Part shown: in pieces, positions 42,502 through 54,300 of the stretch
Numbering within the stretch: position 1 is the first letter of the stretch
Layout: each line of letters opens with the position of its first letter
Assembly: GCA_013399875.1 (NCBI GenBank)
Contig: VXAZ01002618.1
Location: forward strand, 372,742-436,741
DNA length: 64,000 nucleotides
Reading direction: 5' to 3'
Source: Gymnorhina tibicen
Taxonomy: Eukaryota > Chordata > Aves > Passeriformes > Artamidae
Program-made: the position numbers and the translations under genes
Notes under the pieces: model-generated
What the model was told of the DNA's origin: nothing
Database searches by the model: none
Seen by the model: the letters and a program-made list of their open reading frames with translations, nothing else

Positions 42502-42782
42502 CTCCAGTACCTAAAGGAGGCCAAAAGAGCTGGAGAGGGACTTTGGGCAAGGGTATGTAGTGATAGAACAAGGGGAAATGGATTCAAAGTGACAGAGAGC
42601 AGGGTTACATGGGATATTAGGAAGAAAATCTTCCCTCTGAGGGAGGTGAGGCCCTGGCACAGGGTGCCCAGAGAAGCTGTGGCTGCCCCTGGACCCCTGG
42701 AAGTGTCCAAGGCCAGGCTGGACGGGGCTTGGAGCACCTGGGATAGTGGAAGGTGTCCCTGCCTGGGGCAGGGGGTTGGAAG
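42502..42782 (+). mobile_element. CR1 LINE, 3' region fragment, + orientation
   Basis: The segment contains ATGGGATATTAGGAAGAAAA, GTGAGGCCCTGGCACAGGGT, AGAGAAGCTGTGGCTGCCCC and GGAAGGTGTCCCTGCCTGGG, the ordered blocks of an avian CR1 3' end. It stops at GGGGGTTGGAAGA, so the last 40-50 bases with the terminal octamer repeats are missing or diverged. Confidence 0.9.
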
Positions 42783-43514
42783 AAGAGCTCAGCCTGTTCA
42801 GAGCCAAAACATCTGCACTTGGGCCCATCTCCAGCAGCAAACACCTTTCCTTGCCCACCTGGGGACACATGCCAAAGGCAAGAGGCCTGAGATGTCACTG
42901 GCATGGTTGGAAAGTTGGGAACAGGGGCAGAGTCCTTGAGAGTCTCAGCCTGGCTTGGCCTGGTGTGCTTATCCCAACACTTTAACCCTCTGCAGCCACG
43001 TTATCCGGGATGTGGACCTAGAAGAAAGAAGATTTGCCAAGGGAGAAAGGCTGGAAGACTTAATGAGCTGCCTGCTGGCGCTCAGCAATTAGTGCTGGAC
43101 AGTACAGCCCAATTAGGGTATTATTAACTTTAGTTCTCTGGAAATTCAGCGATTAATATTACTAATAATTCTCCTGACCTCAAAGTAATTGCAGAACATT
43201 AAAGGAGAAAACTGTTTCTAATTAAGCAATTCCCAATCCTTCTGTTTTCCCTTTTTTCTAAGCCTCTGGTGCCCTCTCAGCCACGCCGGTGTGGGGCTTG
43301 CCTGGCTCAGAGATGGGATGTGTAACGGGGCAGAAATTGCTGTCCCTGCCACTAGGAAGTGACATTCCTGGAACTCTTCAGCACTTAGAACCCCAAAGTC
43401 TGGGCAAACCATAATCCTGCACTCTCTAAGCAACTGCTGATGGGAAACCTTTTTCCACTGCCAGATTAAGCCCTTGGAAGGAGACCCAGAAACCTCCACT
43501 GGGCCCCGAATTGT
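42783..43514. other. Intergenic sequence between two CR1 fragments
   Basis: I see no gene, RNA or repeat here. Confidence 0.6.
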
Positions 43515-43728
43515 AAAATCACAGAACGGTCTGGGTTAGAAAGGATCTCATTCCAAACCCCGCTTGCCGTGGGCAGGGACACCTTCCACTCTCCCAGGCT
43601 GCTCCAAGCCACGTCCAGCCTGGCCTTGGACACTGCCAGGGATCCAGGGGCAGCCACAGCTTCTCTGGGCACCCTGTGCCAGGGCCTCCCCACCCTCACA
43701 GCGAAGAACTTCATCCTAAGATCAATAT
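43515..43728 (-). mobile_element. CR1 LINE, 3' end fragment, - orientation
   Basis: The + strand reads AAAATCACAGAACGGTCTGG, then GGCAGGGACACCTTCCACTC, CAGCCTGGCCTTGGACACTG and CACCCTGTGCCAGGGCCTCC. This is the reverse complement of the CR1 3' end. The element is 5' truncated. Confidence 0.9.
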
Positions 43729-45544
43729 AAATTAAAGTTATTGCATCAGTGGTAACTGTGACCAGCTTGTGAGTAGAAAATGGAGGCTAAAGCTGAGTAA
43801 ATAAGCAACAGGAGCTGGAGATGCCCAGCTGGCACAGCCACGTGCTGCAAACCAAACTTGGTTTGATGTGGAGAGTGAAGGAGTTTTGCCTGTACAGATA
43901 CAGTGGGCAGTGCCTGCCCTCCCTCTCTTACAGCCCAAACCAAGGCTGCTGAGTGACACCCCACGTCACAAAAATCCAAATTTAACCTTTCCCACAGCCT
44001 GTTGTGATAATGAAACCTGGATTTCTGTTTCATTTCAAGCAGCAGGAGGAGCGAGGATAAGCAGCCATGCCAGCTCCGCTCGCGTGTGGTGGTTTGGTGG
44101 TTTAACCCTCGAACGCTGCTGCTGAGCCTTCACAGAAAGATTCCCCATGGCTGGATGGGAAAATCAAGCACTTTTTGGAGTAGCTGAGCAAATCAGGCTT
44201 GGATCAACCATGCACCACCTGTGTAGGAAAAGGTTTCGATGCTAGCACATGTATTTATTTGTTATAATTACAAACCAGGGCCTTGGGGTGCCGGGGCCAC
44301 GAGGCATCACCAACACAGCGATGCTGCCTGTGCCCCTCACTGCAACCACACAAAACGCTGCCCATGGCCCTCCTTGGCAGGGCAGAGGTGTCAAAGGGCA
44401 CCACCCAGCCTTCAGGCACCGGGCCAGCGAGAAAAGCACATTTTCCAGTGCCCAGCCCTTCAGGGAGACCCGGCTGAGCCAGGACGGGTCACCCTGAGAC
44501 CCCTCAGCCACGCTGCTGGGGCAGCCGTGCATTGCTGGGGCCTGTGCCGAACGCACCTTTCTGGCTTCCCTTTTTTAACATGAAGGAAGGGAAGAACGGG
44601 ATTTTGGAAAGCAGCGTTTTTTTCCCAAGAGGTTTAAGCAAAATATTAAAGTACAACAGCAGCATTTGGGCTTTTGGGGGCATCTCCACCCGCAGCTCAG
44701 CACAGCCTCTCTGCACTTAGAGCACAGAACATAAAGGAACTGACTTCTGACTCTCCCAGACCCCCCGTGCTTTTAAAAAATGAGCATTTCATGCTTCACA
44801 GACCAGCTGAATGAGAGGCATGTCCCATTTCTCACCTAAACAGCACTATCAGTGTCCACGCTGCTGCAGGACAGTGCCCTCGGCACTGGAGGTGAACAGA
44901 TCCACAAGGAAATGCAGCCCCGGGGCTGGAGGTGCCACAAGGCAGCTGCGGCTCCAAAGATTCGCCGAGACCCTTTCAAAATTCATTTGTGCTTCTGAAA
45001 GCGCTCGGTGCCTCGTTGGGTCACACGGAGCTGCAGAATGCTGGTCTGAAGGAGGCAGGAAAGGCAGTGCTGCCCCCGGAGAGTGGGCAGGGGCTCTGTG
45101 GGGACAGCAAGAAGCAGGAAAGCCTCAAATGTAATTTACTTAAAAAAAAAAAAATCAAATCAAACCCACCCCGCACCCGTCTCTTGCTGAGCACGTCAAA
45201 ACCTGAGAACGGAGGCAGCACAGACTGCGAGAGGACAGAGGCAAAATAAACTGTTATTTTGCAGTTTTGTCACCAGAAAAACCCCTTTATAAGCAATGCA
45301 ATACTGAAATTATGTGGGTGTGGGGGCGGCATCCTTGTGAGCTAATCCTTTTTGGAGCATCTTTGCACTTAACCGTCTGACGAAGCAGAGCCCACACCCA
45401 CCCCTGGGCGGAGAGGCCAAAATTCGGCGGCTGCCCATGTCCTGGGAACGGGCACAGAACATCCCTAGGGATGGCACAGGCTGTGCCCACATCACCTGGC
45501 TCATGCCAGCTTGTCTCTTCTCCACGCAGCCTCTTGGGCCCCAT
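43729..45544. other. Intergenic sequence
   Basis: The open frames on both strands are short and without recognisable similarity. A run of about 12 A lies near 45141-45152. No gene is supported. Confidence 0.6.
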
Positions 45545-45802
45545 CGTCCTGTAGTGACAGGGCAAGGAGAAATGGGTACAAATCAAAAGAGGAGAAATTC
45601 AGGTTAGATATTAGGAAGAAATTCTTCCCCTTGACAGTGCTGAGGCCCTGGCACAGGGTGCCCAGAGAAGCTGTGGATCCCTGGGAGTGTCCAAGGTTGG
45701 AGCATCCTGGGATAGTGGAAGGTGTCCCTGCCCAGGACAGGGGGATTTGGGACCCGATGACCTTTAAGGTCCCCTTCCATCCTTTAACATTCCATGATTC
45801 TA
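45545..45802 (+). mobile_element. CR1 LINE, 3' end fragment, + orientation
   Basis: It carries GATATTAGGAAGAAATTCTT, GAGGCCCTGGCACAGGGTGC, GTGGAAGGTGTCCCTGCCCA and ends TTCCATGATTC, the CR1 terminal octamer-type sequence. A short internal deletion removes part of the CCAAGGCCAGGTTGGA block. It abuts the CpG island. Confidence 0.9.
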
Positions 45803-45829
45803 CCCCAGGGGCTGCCAAACCCGGCCACA

Positions 45830-46300
45830 ATCAGCTTTTCTTCCCCGGTCCGACCCGACACCGCCGTCCCAGCGCCACCGTGCTGGGCCGGGGGGGGGTG
45901 TCCTGGGACATCACGGCCACCTCCAGTCCCGGAGGAGCCCCCGGTGTCCCCCGTGCCGGTGCTGAGGGCTCGGGCTGTGTTTGCAGGGCCTGCAGGGCAG
46001 CGCTTCCCCGAACTCCTCTAGATGGCAATCGCTCGCAGCGCTCGCTCTCCCCGGAGCTCGCCGCAAACCCGGCCCGTGGAGGCCCCGCTCCCCTGCGGCC
46101 GCCCCGTCCCGCGGGATTCGCCCTCAGAGCCCGGTGCTGTTTGTCAGCCTCCCTCATGTCCCGCTCCCTGCGGGTTCGCTCCCCGGTGCCGCCTCCCTTC
46201 CCCCGCTCCCCACGCGGGGCTTGGACAAGCGGGGCGAGCCCGCAGCCCTGGCATCGGCTCCCGCGCCTCGCAGGGGCCCAGCGTACCTGGGCAAAAAGAA
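45830..46300. promoter_or_regulatory. Strong CpG island without an assigned gene
   Basis: I count roughly 34 CpGs in the 250 bases from 46020 to 46270, and the island includes a GCGGCCGC (NotI) site at 46095-46102. Islands of this strength usually mark promoters. The overlapping open frames on all strands (up to 288 codons at 45511-46377) follow from the lack of stop codons in GC-rich sequence; the longest also runs through the neighbouring CR1. No AMOT isoform should start here, because AMOT ends upstream on the same strand. Confidence 0.7.
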
Positions 46301-49300
46301 TCCAGCCACCCGGTTTATCCCCAGCTGCCTGGAAAAGGCTTTTCCCGTTGTACCCGACCTTAAAAGCGTCTTTCTAAGGGCGGAGTGACTGGCCAGGCAA
46401 GGAAGACTTTGCAGGCTGGGGATGCCGACGTGGGCTGAGCCCAGGGCACCCCAGGTTTGGCCAACCCCCCTCGCTGGGTGCTCCCTGTGGGGCTGTGAGG
46501 GACAGGCACCAGCTGGGTCCTGCTGTGGAAGTTACTAGAGCAGCTTCAAGCCGGAAAACCGAAAATATCATCTGTCCCTGGCTGCCCCCGGCCATGGGTG
46601 CAGAAAATGGCATTTATTGTGTTAAAGGGAGAGTGCTCCCAGCCCCCAGGGCTGCTCACTGCAGCTGCCGGGCAGGTAATAGGGCAGATATTGCTGTTTT
46701 CTCTGGTAAAACATAATCACAGCCGACTTCGGCCTCGGCGATGGGAGACGGCGAGAAACAAGAGTCACTTTCCAGCTGTGCTTCTTCATGCTCACACTTA
46801 GGCACTGCTTCTCCCTAATTTCCATCTCCACGTCCTGCAGGTTCCTGAGCTGCTGGCGGAGCTGGCAGCCAGGCAGGGGTATCAAGGCCCTCGATTTGCT
46901 CCATCTGCTGCCTCCAGCGAAGGACCAGGCTTGGCTCATCCCGCAATCCCGACTCATCCCGCAGCCCCATCCTATCCCACTGCCCACCCTCCTCCTTCAG
47001 TTTCAACAACTTTTCCACAAATACAGGTTCAGATTTTTTGAAGAAGGTGCCCGGGCTCTTTCTGCCTGCCAGGGGCAGCCCTTCTTTTCACCCCCATGAG
47101 AGCCATTCCTCACCCAGCGAGGCCGGACACATCCATCAGTTACTCCCCCTCCAAACAGGGGGCTGCTCATTCCCCCTGCCCAGGAACAGGATGACCTGCT
47201 GGCGTGCTGGACACCAAACAGCTTTCCCAGCAGCTTTGCAGGGCTGCTTTTCCCTGGTGAGACATTTGCCCAGGGCTGGAGTTGACTCAGCACCAGGGAT
47301 TAGGAGCTGCAGAAGGGAGCAAGCAGAAAATAATGAATCATTATAGAAAATGATAAATCCCTGCAATAATAAATAATGCAGTGAGAGGTAATTAATTATC
47401 TCCGTTTATGCTGGGCTGCCTGGTTATTGATTTAGATGTGTTCCCAGCCTGGGCAGCCGTGACTCCTTCAGGATTTCATCTGTGTTGTTCCACCTGCCCT
47501 CTGTCAAAGCCGCCGTGCTGCAGGTCCGTGCTGGACTCATTCTCCTGGACCAGGAACTGGTCCTGAACTTCCCTGCCATGGACTGTGCTGTGACTGTGCT
47601 GCTCACTCAGGTGTCTTTCGGCACAGATGTGCTGGGATCAGGCTGTAGGGACAGGAGAATAACCCCCGAGTGAACCCCGGGAACACCGGGCGGACGTGGC
47701 TGCATCCCAGCCCTTGCTGGAGCAGTGATGTCAGAGGCACCAGATGGCTCCCTTTCTGCCCGATTTAATGGTCCTTAATGAGGTCACTTCTATAAAAGAG
47801 TTAATTATTTCCTGGGAGCCATTTGCTAACGTAATTAATTCTCTTTCATGCCTGGTTTTAGCGACTGGCTGAGAGCAGGGCTGGTGTGAAAGGCAAAGCA
47901 AGGGGCAACCACTCCAGCAGTCCCCACTGCCTTGTGCTGGTGCACCCAAAACAGGAGCTTTTCAGTTTCTCTTTCCCAGAAATGGGCCAGCAGCTCCTGC
48001 ACCCTGGGCTGGTTTTTCATCCTGCTTCCCCCCAGAAGCACGAGAAAGGCCATTCCAGGGGTGCACCGTGTGTAATGTTGTTTGTAAGAGCTAAAGGTGG
48101 GGTTTAATGACTTGTTGTATCCGGTATGTTGGAGGTGATGGAGCCTGGAGGAGTTTCTTCACTTCTTCTTTCTTAGGAACTCAGCACAGATGGCACTCTG
48201 AGTGTTTTTATTGAAATAAATAGGGAAGGGCTATGCCCCCAGAGGCCATCCTGCTCCTTTTCCCAAACCTGGGGGTGAAACACAACCACGAGCATCTGCC
48301 AGGGCAGCGCAGCCACAGGAGCAACAGCTCCAGCCCTTCCTGCACTGGTGCAGCCTTAATTAAAAAATAAACTGTCAGACACCATAAAAAATTAAAACTT
48401 AAGTGCCTTCAACATCGATCTGCAAGTCTTCTGGCAAGGCTGAGGAGGCAGAGTGGCTGCCACTCCCCACTGGGCCTGGAAAGGCTCCGTGGCCCCACAC
48501 AGGATCCTGGGTCCTGCTGCTGGCACCTGAAGTTGTCCCCTTGTGGGGTGGCATTTGGGGAGTAACAAGTGCTAGGCCTGGCCCTGCTCTCTTTCAGGGG
48601 TCACAGTGATGGGGACAGCCAGCAATCCCACAGGAGAACTGTTCCTCTCCCTTTTCTGGCTCTTAGTGCCCTGGTCACCACAGCAGGAGCTGGGGCAGCT
48701 GATCCCCTGTTCTGCAAGGGGCAAGATTCAGAACATGACAGTGCTGCTTCCCTGCCAGGCCACCACAGAATTATTTAATCTCTTCTGAAAAATCTGCCCG
48801 GTGCCTGGTATGCAGGGAAACTCCACAGGCTCTGCCTGGAACCTCCTTTTCTCTCCTTTTCCAGAGTTTTTTGCTGCTTTTGCTGTTGCTGCCCCTGGAG
48901 AAGGCGGTACCATCCCCCTGTCCAGCATCAGCTGGCCACAAGAAGCCTGCTCTCCTCCCAGGTGTGCTGCTGCTCCTGGGTGATTATTCCTGTTAATTAC
49001 TTCCTTCAGAGCAGAAGCCAGATGCAAAGCTGTCAGCTCGGAGTGCTGCTTGGCTTTTGCCCTTGCATCTGCAGCCGCTGGCCTTGGAGAATCCTCCTGG
49101 AGGCTCTCGGTGCTGCTGGCAGGCGGACAAACAGCAGTGCTGCAAAGGCATCGTGCCACCAGCGCTCCCAGCCGTGGCTGTGCTCCAAAATCTTTCCCTT
49201 CCCGCTGGTTTTCTGGATGTTTGGGTGCAGGGATGTGCTGGTCAGAGCAGAGGATGCAGGAGCAGAGGCCGTGGCTGGGTACCAAACCCCATCTGTGGTG

Positions 49301-51300
49301 GGATGCTCCGCCCAAGCTGGGCCCAGCCACCAATCCACACCTGCTGGCTCTGGATTCTGCACCTGGGCGAGGAGTGGGTCCTGCAGGGTGGTTCTGGGCA
49401 GTGAGGGGAGCAGTTCCACTGCGGTCTGAGCAATCTCAGCCTAGCTGTGAAAACAGGGCCATTAAACCACAGACGTGACGGGGTTTGCTCTCCCTCTGGA
49501 TCAGTTCACCGAGAGTTTATCAATGGTGCTGATCACCAGGAGTGACAGGCTGTCCTGGGCACATCAGCTGCTTCTGCTGCCCCTCCCTGCATCCCAGGCT
49601 TGCTGATTGCTCTGCCCCAGTTTCCACACGGGAGAAGCCCAGCTGGGGATGATGGACGGGAAGATGCTGCTCAGCAGGAGCACCACTGAGTCCTTTACTC
49701 CCTTCTCACAGCCCACGGGCTGCACCACGGGTCTGTTCCAGGACAAAGCAGATTAGTGAGCTTCCTGGCAGGGCTGTGAATGAAAATGGGGTTTCACACC
49801 TCAGGCTGCACCTTGCCCTGTGCTGAGCTCAGCTGTGAAGCAGCAGAACCCAGCCCAGGTCTGCTCTTGGGGCACTGGATGGTCCTTCAAGGGGCTGATG
49901 CTCTGCAGCATCACCGCTGTCTCGTACGCCTCCTCTGAAAAGAGGCTGAAGGAAGGAAACCCAGGGCAGGTGTTTGCTGGCAGGGCAGTGTTTGGAGGGC
50001 TCTCTGTATCCATTTCTCATTCAGTGCTTTATAACAGTTTCTGGAAGCAGCAGTGAGGAGCATCTGCTGACAAGTACCTCCCGTGGCCATCAGAACTGTC
50101 GAGAAGCACTCGAGCCCAGGGCAGCAGCTGAGCAGAGGCACTGCACGGAGCTGGGTGGCTTTCAGTGCCTCATCCTTCCTCACTGAGCAGGAGACGGGAA
50201 GGGGGAGAAGGGAGTGGCTGTGTCTGCAAATCCCACTGCACCACAGAGCAGCAAAACCCATCACCAGCCAGGGCCCCGGAGAGCCCGCTGCTGAATTCCC
50301 CCTCTTCACAGTGCTGGAAAGAATTTACAGTACACATTTCACTGCTGTTTGGCACGTCCTTTTGCACTCCTTAATGCTCACCTCTCCCTGCTGAAAGAGC
50401 TTCATGCGTTTCAGGAGGCCTGGAGGGAGAAGAAATCACCCTGACTCATGGCAGTGGCCTTTAGGAAAAGCACAGGTGAGATGTGTGTGTGAGGACTCGG
50501 TGCCAAAGGCACAAACTGAGTGCCACCACGGTGCTGACGAGCTCCAGAGCCACGAAGGACGAATCTGAGGAGCGAGTGCTGTTCCAAGAGGTGATGATGC
50601 TCACGCTCATCATCACCAGTCCAGTGTCACAGCCCGGGGCTGGTTAAGCCCCACAGCCAGATGGACACGACTGTTTATGGGCACTGCCACCACAACACCT
50701 GCGTGTTTACAGCACTGTCAAAGAGCAATAATCCTTTAATAACCTGTAAAACAGCCAGTTTTTCTTGCGGGGTGAATGACTGTCAAAGGGTTCTTGCAAA
50801 TTACTCTGGAAACAGGCTGGGCCAGGGAAAAAAAAAAAGCAAAGCCTGTCTGTTCCTCAGCCACCTGCCCCAAGTTATTTTTTGCTTTCTCATACCTCAT
50901 TTTGCTCCGGGGGTGAAGTGTTCAGCCCCGGTCCAGCAGCAGAATCCAGGGCTCAGGCTCTCACTGTGTGCACCCTGCCCCCGGGTGGCTCCAGCAGCAG
51001 CATCCCACGGCTGGAGGGGTTGGGGAGGCTCCTGCACAGCCAGGGCATGAGGGACCTGCTGCCTGCATGGGACCGTGACCTCCCCTGGCTCACCCAGCAC
51101 CCAGCACCGAGCCAGCTGCCTCAGCACACATCCTTTTGTCCCTCTTTTCTCCTTTATCCCTGCAGGATCCCGTCTGGGGCTGGCAGAACCCCTGTGCCAG
51201 AGGGGCTTGAGCGGGTCAGGAAGCAGCTGGAGCTGCTGCAGGGCAGAGACAGGCACCCCTGAGCCACTCCCAAACCTCCACCCCTTCCCAAACTGCGCTG
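46301..51300. other. Intergenic stretch with exon-like open segments on both strands
   Basis: Several short open segments are bounded by plausible splice sites. On the - strand these are 50078-50182, 49812-49934 and 49363-49440; on the + strand 46841-47026 and 51166-51262. None can be assigned to a family, and purine-rich antisense sequence easily imitates Lys/Glu-rich helices. I therefore do not call a gene. Confidence 0.35.
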
Positions 51301-54300
51301 AACCCCACCACCCCTCGGACTGACTGTTCACCTGAGTGCCTTTCGGGCAGAGGCTCGAGCTGTGTGCTCACAGCTGCATCACTGCTGGCTGCTCCGGCAC
51401 CTTTAAAATGTGGCTTCTGCTGCTGAGCTTTGGCCCCTTGTTTATTTTGCACCCAGGTTTTGCCTTGGATAGCCCTGGTGAACCCCCTCAGCTGTTTCGG
51501 TGGCCAAGCCAATGTCTTCATGCTCCTGCTTGGCTGGCTTGTCCCTGCCACGGGCTGGCAGCCGTGTCTGGTCCTTTACTTTGGGACTTAGGGGCTAAAA
51601 CAGCTCCTCCCTGCCCAGGTGGGGCATAGAGAAGAGACTATGTGGGGATGAACACAGGGCTGTAGATCCCACCAGCACAGGAGAAGAGCGGCAGTTTGGA
51701 CGTTGAATTGAAGTCGAAGTTGAATTGAAGTCAAAATTGAAGGGGAAGGCCGAGTCCCTGCCCTTTCCCCACGTTTCCCATGCACAAGCCCACCAGCAGC
51801 TCCACCCTTGCCCTGTGCCCAGCCCTGCAGCCCATTCTGCTCCCAGGTGCATCCCCTGGGGTTGCTGCCGGTGCTCCCAAGCAAATTGCCATGGAAACAG
51901 AGCCAAGGCACACAAAATCTGCCTCTGAGCCTGGGCCAAGGGGGTCCTGCCAGGGGAGGGGGCTTCGTTCATCCCTGCTGCCTTCATCCTCAGCCCCTGG
52001 GGGCTTACAGCTCCAGAAACAGCAGGGACAGGGCAAGGAAACCTCATCCCAGGGCTCCTTAGGCATGTTGCAACTTTCCCTGGGACGCTGAGGGTTAATG
52101 GTTCCCTGTTTCTGTGACCTGGCAGGAGTTTGCAGAGATTTTTAATAAAAATGTACACGTTGAACTGGTGCTGGTGGGGACCAGCTGCAGGCCAGACCTG
52201 AGGGGAAAAAACTCCTTAAGCTGCAGGGTCCTGACTGCTTGTGCATCCCCAGAAAAAATTAGTCCCTGCTAATTCGCTCAGACTTTTGCACAGGCATGAC
52301 TGTTTTTAGAGCTGGTTCCTGGTCCCAGTTCCCTTTCCTGGTGGCACTGGTGGCTGGCTGAGATCTCCTGTCCCTGTTGCCCCGTGCTCTGCCCTACCCC
52401 TCCTTGCTGGTGGCAGCTGGAAGCCTGTGGATGGACCAGCCCTCACCTTGCTTGCTCCAGGCTCGTGGCCAGAAAACAAGGAAAAGTGGCTACTGGGTGG
52501 GCAACAAAGTCTTTAAATTATTCTTTAATAAATCTCAACGCTAAAATAAAACCCAGAACCCCAGCAGGGTCAGACCCACCCCACAGGGCAGCCCTTGCCC
52601 TGAGGAGGAGCTGCAGTGGGAGCAGAGGGAAGGCAGAGCGGGGCCAGCCAGGTCTCTCTTTTCCTCCACTGTAAGGTGCCCAGAAGAGGAGGCTTTCCCG
52701 AACACCAGTTCCTGTTCCTTCAGGAATTCCTCTGCCTCTCCCTGGGTTTCCAGCCTCCAGCCACTTTTGGGCACGGCCGTTCAGCTGGGTCCCATCGCCG
52801 AGCAGAGCTAACTTTGCCTTCTACTCGCTTAGGTATAAATAATCTTTTACTATATTAATTACTCTGCACAGAAGGATAAGACATAAATTATAACCCGATG
52901 GTTGTAATTGCATGTTCTTAGCACGTGTGCTTCGTTACTAATTATCCCCCTTCTCCCAGGCAGATTAAAAAGCAGAAGCGTTGGATTGTGGCTGCCAGGG
53001 AAAAAGGCTGCTGAGGGAGGAGAGGGGGCCCCTTCTTGCCACCAAAGGGCTGTGAAATACTGCCACAAACACAAATACAGCCCCTTCCCTCCCCAAATTA
53101 AATTAGTTGGAGGTGGTGCCTGCAGCTTTCCCGTGGGACAGCGATGCCCATGGCAGCCCTGACACCTTCCTCCCATCCCATGCCTCCCATCCTGCCTCCT
53201 TCCCCTCACAGCGCGGCTTCTCTTGGGTTTATACCAAAAAGAAAACTGCATTGAAAGCTTTTTTACTTATTCCTGCTGGGCCTGTGGCTTTCCAGCAAGT
53301 GCTCTTTGGGGCAGGGTGAGTGGCCATTGGCTCTGCAGAGCCTGCAGTAAAGAAAGAGGCAAAAAAGCTCATTGTTGTGGCTATGAGTGATCCACAGCAT
53401 GGGATGTGCACAGACTTGCCATCTACACTTGGGCCACTCCAGGAACTGAATAATCAAATGCTGCTCCTCACATCCTCAGCCCAGGTAACAGCACTGGACA
53501 TCGCCTCCAGTTTCGTGGTCACCATCACCCTGGTGGCACCAGAGACTTGGGGTACCCCAGGGATGGCCTCAGGTTGTGTGTTCAATTCCAGACTTAACAC
53601 TCCAGAGTTTCCAAGGCCAGACTGTTTTTTCTGCTTTTGGCAAGTGTCTGACATGTCATGAGAGGACACATTTGTACCTGCAGTGGGCAGCCTGTCCTGG
53701 CTGGGGGACCTGGAGTAATGCTGGAGAGCTCTGTGAGGCCACAGTGGGTTTACTCCACTGCAAAATAAATCAGCATCTCATCCTCAGGACCGTTGCTCAT
53801 GGCCTCCTTCAGCAATCCTGCATACAATCTTCTCTTGCTCCCAAACTCTCTGCTAGGAGAGCTCAGCTCTGCACAGCCCAGAGCCTTCCCCCCACCCCAG
53901 CTCGCAGCACAGCCCTTAGGCTCCAGCTTCTTCTTTCCAGGCTGGCTGCCTTGCAGCTCAAATAACACCTGGGAGCTTTTTTTGACAAATTTCCAACCTC
54001 GAGGCTCTGGAAGTCCCAAGCTCTGTTTGGTGATGACTTTCAGCGGGCAGCAGCACCCGGCTGTGCTCTCAGCAGGGAGTGAGGACCACCGAGCCCTGGG
54101 TTTAGGGTGCCCACTGGGGTCCCCCTAAGGATTAGGCGGAGACCAGAGATTTTCAGGGTTCCCCCAGGGTTCCACAAGCATTGTGGGGATGGGAGGGAGG
54201 GAGCAGCCTGTGGAGTCGGGGTGATGCTCCTCCCGAAGCCGCGCTCGCTGCGGTGCACGCCTGAGCCTCTCTCCGGGGGCTCTCCAACACCCAGCCCAGA

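Noticed and set aside
45511..46377. 288-codon + frame
   Set aside because: It starts upstream of and reads through a CR1 fragment and then the CpG island; it stays open only because GC-rich sequence lacks stops.
46622..47018. Minus-strand Lys/Glu-rich pieces (for example VEKLLKLKEEGGQ and LRNLQDVEMEIREKQ)
   Set aside because: They lie in two different frames without a phase-consistent splice between them. Purine-rich strands commonly imitate coiled coils, and no family was recognised.
53320..53661. 114-codon + frame followed by GCCCAG|GTAACA
   Set aside because: The frame continues past the donor-like site, starts at GTG and shows no similarity; there is no partner exon.
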